Positions 5,561 through 6,956 of a DNA stretch of 6,956 nt are shown one piece after another (the first letter of the stretch is position 1; every line of letters starts with the position of its first letter). The stretch comes from Caldifarciminota bacterium. Lineage in GTDB: Bacteria; Hydrothermota; UBA3072; WFRC01. Location: assembly GCA_015486685.1 (NCBI GenBank), contig WFRC01000205.1, positions 1 through 6,956 on the forward strand, written 5' to 3'. The notes under the pieces are model-generated. The model did no database searches, was not told the DNA's origin, and worked only from the letters and a program-made list of their open reading frames with translations. The translations under genes and the position numbers were made by a program.

Positions 5561-6583
5561 ATGATTTTTTTATTTTTGTTTTTATTTATTAAGGGGGAAT
5601 GGGTTATTAGATGGGAGATTCCAGATGAAAGAAGTGCTGTAAAAATTGTTCAAGAAGCAAAAAAACAGGGTTATAACACGATTTTTGTTCAAACCTATGC
5701 AAGAGGAGAGGTATTATATCCATCCCAAATATTTCCGCAATTTGAAGAATTAAGGACAAAAAAAGACCTTCTTAAGATTATAATAAAAGATGCCCATAAA
5801 TCGGGTATATCTGTTCATATATGGATAAATCTATTCTATGCCTGGTCACAGGCGCCATTTCCTAAAAAATTCAATCATCTAAGATATATACATCCTGAAT
5901 GGTTCCTTGTGGATAAAGGTGGAAAATCAATGATTTATTATTCTGTACCCGAGCTAAAAAGGCGAGGGCTTCAGGGATATTTTATATCACCTTTTGCAGA
6001 TGGCTTATTGGATTATTTTACAAAACTTATAAAAGAGGTTCTTAACAATTATAAGATCGATGGGATACAGTTTGACTATGCAAGATTTCCCGATAAAGGA
6101 TTTGATTATGGTAAAGATATTGAAACTACATTTATGAGAAAACATTATCTCAAAAGAAATGACCCACTTGAACCATTTTTAGGCACAGGAAAGGTTTCAT
6201 CTCTCTGGGAAAAGGAAAAGAGAGAAAAAATTACAAAGATTATAAAAGAATTATCCAGAGAGAGCAGAAATATAAATCCACATCTCATTATTTCATCCGC
6301 GTGTATTTCTGATATTGAGGTTGCAAAAAGAGATTATGCACAGGATTGGTTAGATTGGATTAAAGAGGGAATAATTGATTATGCGGTTCCTATGACTTAT
6401 TCTTCCAATGAAAATTGGTTCAAAAATAACCTCAAAAAATTTTTCCCTATAAAGCCATATATCCTTCCTGGTATTGGGGGATTCCTTATGAAAAATGTAT
6501 CTGAACTGAGAAATCAAGAGAATATTGCAAGAAAAGCAGGTTTTCCAGGATATGTGGTCTTTTCTGCGGGTACAAAGCCGTAA
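5561..6583 (+). CDS. GHL10/DUF187 family (glycosyl hydrolase 10-like) protein, probably exported
   Basis: This 340-residue protein resembles the glycosyl-hydrolase-like family 10 (YngK-type) TIM-barrel proteins. Supporting stretches are N-T-I-F-V-Q-T-Y-A-R-G-E-V-L-Y-P-S (39-55) and V-H-I-W-I-N (85-90). Others are H-P-E-W (111-114), S-P-F-A-D-G-L-L-D-Y (143-152), I-D-G-I-Q-F-D-Y-A-R-F-P (166-177), Q-D-W-L-D-W-I-K-E-G (251-260) and D-Y-A-V-P-M-T-Y (263-270). The acidic residues in D167-G-x2-F-D172-Y-A-R are the likely active-site region, but substrate and even activity are not established from sequence. Residues 2-10 are strongly hydrophobic and resemble a signal peptide, although there is no basic n-region. 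The ATG at 5561 is the only usual start codon before the in-frame TAA at 5501. GGGA at 5552-5555 lies 5 bases ahead as a modest ribosome binding site. Repeat islands isolate it on both sides. Turnover of cell-wall or exported polysaccharide would fit the neighbours, but this is inference. Confidence 0.82.
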   Translation: MIFLFLFLFIKGEWVIRWEIPDERSAVKIVQEAKKQGYNTIFVQTYARGEVLYPSQIFPQFEELRTKKDLLKIIIKDAHKSGISVHIWINLFYAWSQAPFPKKFNHLRYIHPEWFLVDKGGKSMIYYSVPELKRRGLQGYFISPFADGLLDYFTKLIKEVLNNYKIDGIQFDYARFPDKGFDYGKDIETTFMRKHYLKRNDPLEPFLGTGKVSSLWEKEKREKITKIIKELSRESRNINPHLIISSACISDIEVAKRDYAQDWLDWIKEGIIDYAVPMTYSSNENWFKNNLKKFFPIKPYILPGIGGFLMKNVSELRNQENIARKAGFPGYVVFSAGTKP

Positions 6584-6593
6584 AGACAGAATA

Positions 6594-6607
6594 ATGCGGA
6601 ATGCGGA
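6594..6607 (+). repeat. Tandem heptamer ATGCGGA x2
   Basis: Two exact, directly adjacent copies of ATGCGGA lie 10 bases after the GHL10 stop codon. They mark the left edge of the right repeat island. Confidence 0.7.
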
Positions 6608-6620
6608 TTTAACGAATTAC

Positions 6621-6695
6621 CACGAATCACCACCACGAACACGTTTGTTAATCTTTTACTCATTCACCCATTCACTCATCTACCCATTCACTAAT
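6621..6695 (-). repeat. Dispersed repeat element, copy B (75 bp, minus orientation)
   Basis: The reverse complement aligns with copy A at 5250-5324 over its full length, with nine mismatches and no gaps. Read on the minus strand it has four octamers (GTGAATGG, GTAGATGA, GTGAATGG, GTGAATGA; 6691 down to 6660). The core AAAAGATTAACAAACGTG and the TTCGTGGTGGTGATTCGTG tail follow. The similarity continues weakly beyond as another TTCG word at 6612-6620. Together with copy A it makes an inverted pair around the GHL10 gene. Confidence 0.85.
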
Positions 6696-6701
6696 TTTTC
6701 C

Positions 6702-6725
6702 TTAACCTTAACCTCAACCTTAACC
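6702..6725 (+). repeat. Four-unit hexamer array (TTAACC)
   Basis: The units are TTAACC (6702-6707), TTAACC (6708-6713), TCAACC (6714-6719) and TTAACC (6720-6725), followed by a broken unit TATC. On the minus strand this reads GGTTAA with one GGTTGA. It looks like telomere-type simple sequence, but it is short and internal. Confidence 0.8.
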
Positions 6726-6736
6726 TATCTTTTCCC

Positions 6737-6760
6737 GTATCACCATATCATCGTATCACC
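6737..6760 (+). repeat. Three-unit octamer array (GTATCACC type)
   Basis: GTATCACC (6737-6744), ATATCATC (6745-6752) and GTATCACC (6753-6760) are directly adjacent. The middle unit differs by two transitions. Confidence 0.75.
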
Positions 6761-6784
6761 GTTTTTCTTGTCTCTTTCGTTTTT

Positions 6785-6840
6785 CACGAATCACCATCAC
6801 GAACACGTTTGTTAATCTTTTACCCATCTACCCATTCACT
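6785..6840 (-). repeat. Dispersed repeat element, copy C (56 bp, minus orientation, two octamers shorter)
   Basis: Read on the minus strand this is the same element as copy B. It has one mismatch over the 39-base core that starts at GTAAAAGATTAAC and ends at GATTCGTG. The octamer part has two units (GTGAATGG, GTAGATGG) instead of four, so a 16-base block is absent. Copies B and C lie in the same orientation, 89 bases apart. Confidence 0.83.
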
Positions 6841-6850
6841 TCCTATCGCC

Positions 6851-6878
6851 CCTTACCCATTGCCTCTTACCTATTACC
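6851..6878 (+). repeat. Four-unit heptamer array (NNTTRCC)
   Basis: CCTTACC (6851-6857), CATTGCC (6858-6864), TCTTACC (6865-6871) and TATTACC (6872-6878) are directly adjacent. The TT-R-CC part is kept in every unit and the first two bases vary. Confidence 0.7.
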
Positions 6879-6912
6879 GTTTCTTTCTCATTCTCTCTTT
6901 TCCCTATATGCT

Positions 6913-6933
6913 TGCTACTCATACCTCGCTACT
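6913..6933 (+). repeat. Three-unit heptamer array (GCTACT type)
   Basis: TGCTACT (6913-6919), CATACCT (6920-6926) and CGCTACT (6927-6933) are adjacent. The first and third share GCTACT exactly at a 14-base spacing. Confidence 0.6.
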
Positions 6934-6942
6934 GCTTTTTCC

Positions 6943-6956
6943 ACCCATCTACCCAT
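6943..6956 (-). repeat. Start of a further octamer array or fourth element copy, cut by window edge
   Basis: On the minus strand the last bases read ATGG, then GTAGATGG, then GTGG. This is the octamer series seen in copies A, B and C. Whether a full element with the TTCGTG core follows outside the window cannot be seen; the orientation predicts any missing octamers to the right and the core to the left, where the core is absent. It may therefore be only an octamer array. Confidence 0.5.

Larger units (their letters stand above)
6584..6956 (-). repeat. Non-coding mosaic of degenerate short-word repeats (right island)
   Basis: From the stop of the GHL10 gene to the window edge I see no gene. 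The plus strand is strongly pyrimidine-rich, and 6648-6736 contains no G at all in 89 bases. The island holds two full copies of the dispersed element in minus orientation plus small arrays of 6-, 7- and 8-bp words, each listed separately. An open frame that runs from inside the GHL10 gene across this region is serine/threonine/proline/phenylalanine-rich and is best explained by the repeat words. No terminator hairpin is apparent after the GHL10 stop. Confidence 0.75.

Noticed and set aside
5250..6695. Insertion sequence with the inverted pair as terminal repeats
   Set aside because: The only gene inside is a GHL10-type protein, with no transposase motif, and no target-site duplication could be identified at the outer edges. 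Kept as a repeat pair instead.
6525..6815. A 96-codon open frame on the plus strand that begins inside the GHL10 gene and crosses the right repeat island
   Set aside because: It has no ribosome binding site of its own and overlaps a well-supported gene. Its composition (Ser, Thr, Pro, Phe, Leu) is simply the translation of pyrimidine-rich repeat words.
5250..6956. CRISPR array
   Set aside because: The repeated units are too short or too degenerate and adjacent, without regular unique spacers of similar length; no cas genes are seen.
6912..6956. tRNA or small RNA gene at the right edge
   Set aside because: No cloverleaf, TTCGANNC-type arm or other RNA signature is present; the stretch is repeat words.

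Overview
The window comes from an A+T-rich, Gram-negative-type (diderm) bacterium. An outer-membrane secretin (PilQ), its lipoprotein partner (PilP) and an SLBB-type polysaccharide export protein all require an outer membrane. Intergenic islands of degenerate short-word repeats and fairly diverged proteins suggest an uncultivated or deep-branching lineage. I cannot name the phylum from sequence alone.

Positions 1-5261 hold one tightly packed, co-directional gene run, probably a single operon. It starts with the end of pilO, followed by pilP and pilQ, each joined to the previous gene by a 4-base ATGA overlap. Eleven bases later comes a short SLBB/Wza-like export protein. Next are a UDP-N-acetylglucosamine 6-dehydrogenase-type enzyme, whose reading frame overlaps the export gene, and a GalE-family epimerase after a 1-base gap. 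The first half is the inner-membrane-to-outer-membrane alignment complex and pore of a type IV pilus. The second half makes and exports an acidic sugar polymer. The dehydrogenase and epimerase pair could produce UDP-GlcNAcA and then UDP-GalNAcA, as in Vi-type capsule pathways; this is inference.

Positions 5262-5560 are non-coding. They form a mosaic of short degenerate tandem words in an unusual purine-rich, cytosine-poor context. At 5561-6583 lies a gene for a GHL10-type (glycosyl hydrolase 10-like, DUF187) protein with a hydrophobic N-terminus. Positions 6584-6956 are a second non-coding mosaic of the same kind but with opposite strand asymmetry, pyrimidine-rich on the plus strand and including 89 consecutive bases without a G.

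The two islands share a 75-bp element in opposite orientations, copy A at 5250-5324 and copy B at 6621-6695. They match at 66 of 75 positions without gaps, so the GHL10 gene sits between inverted repeats. A third, shortened copy (6785-6840) lacks exactly two of the 8-bp units. A fourth appears to begin at the right edge. This repeat system is the least explained part of the window and its most interesting one; the protein genes are recognisable members of known families.
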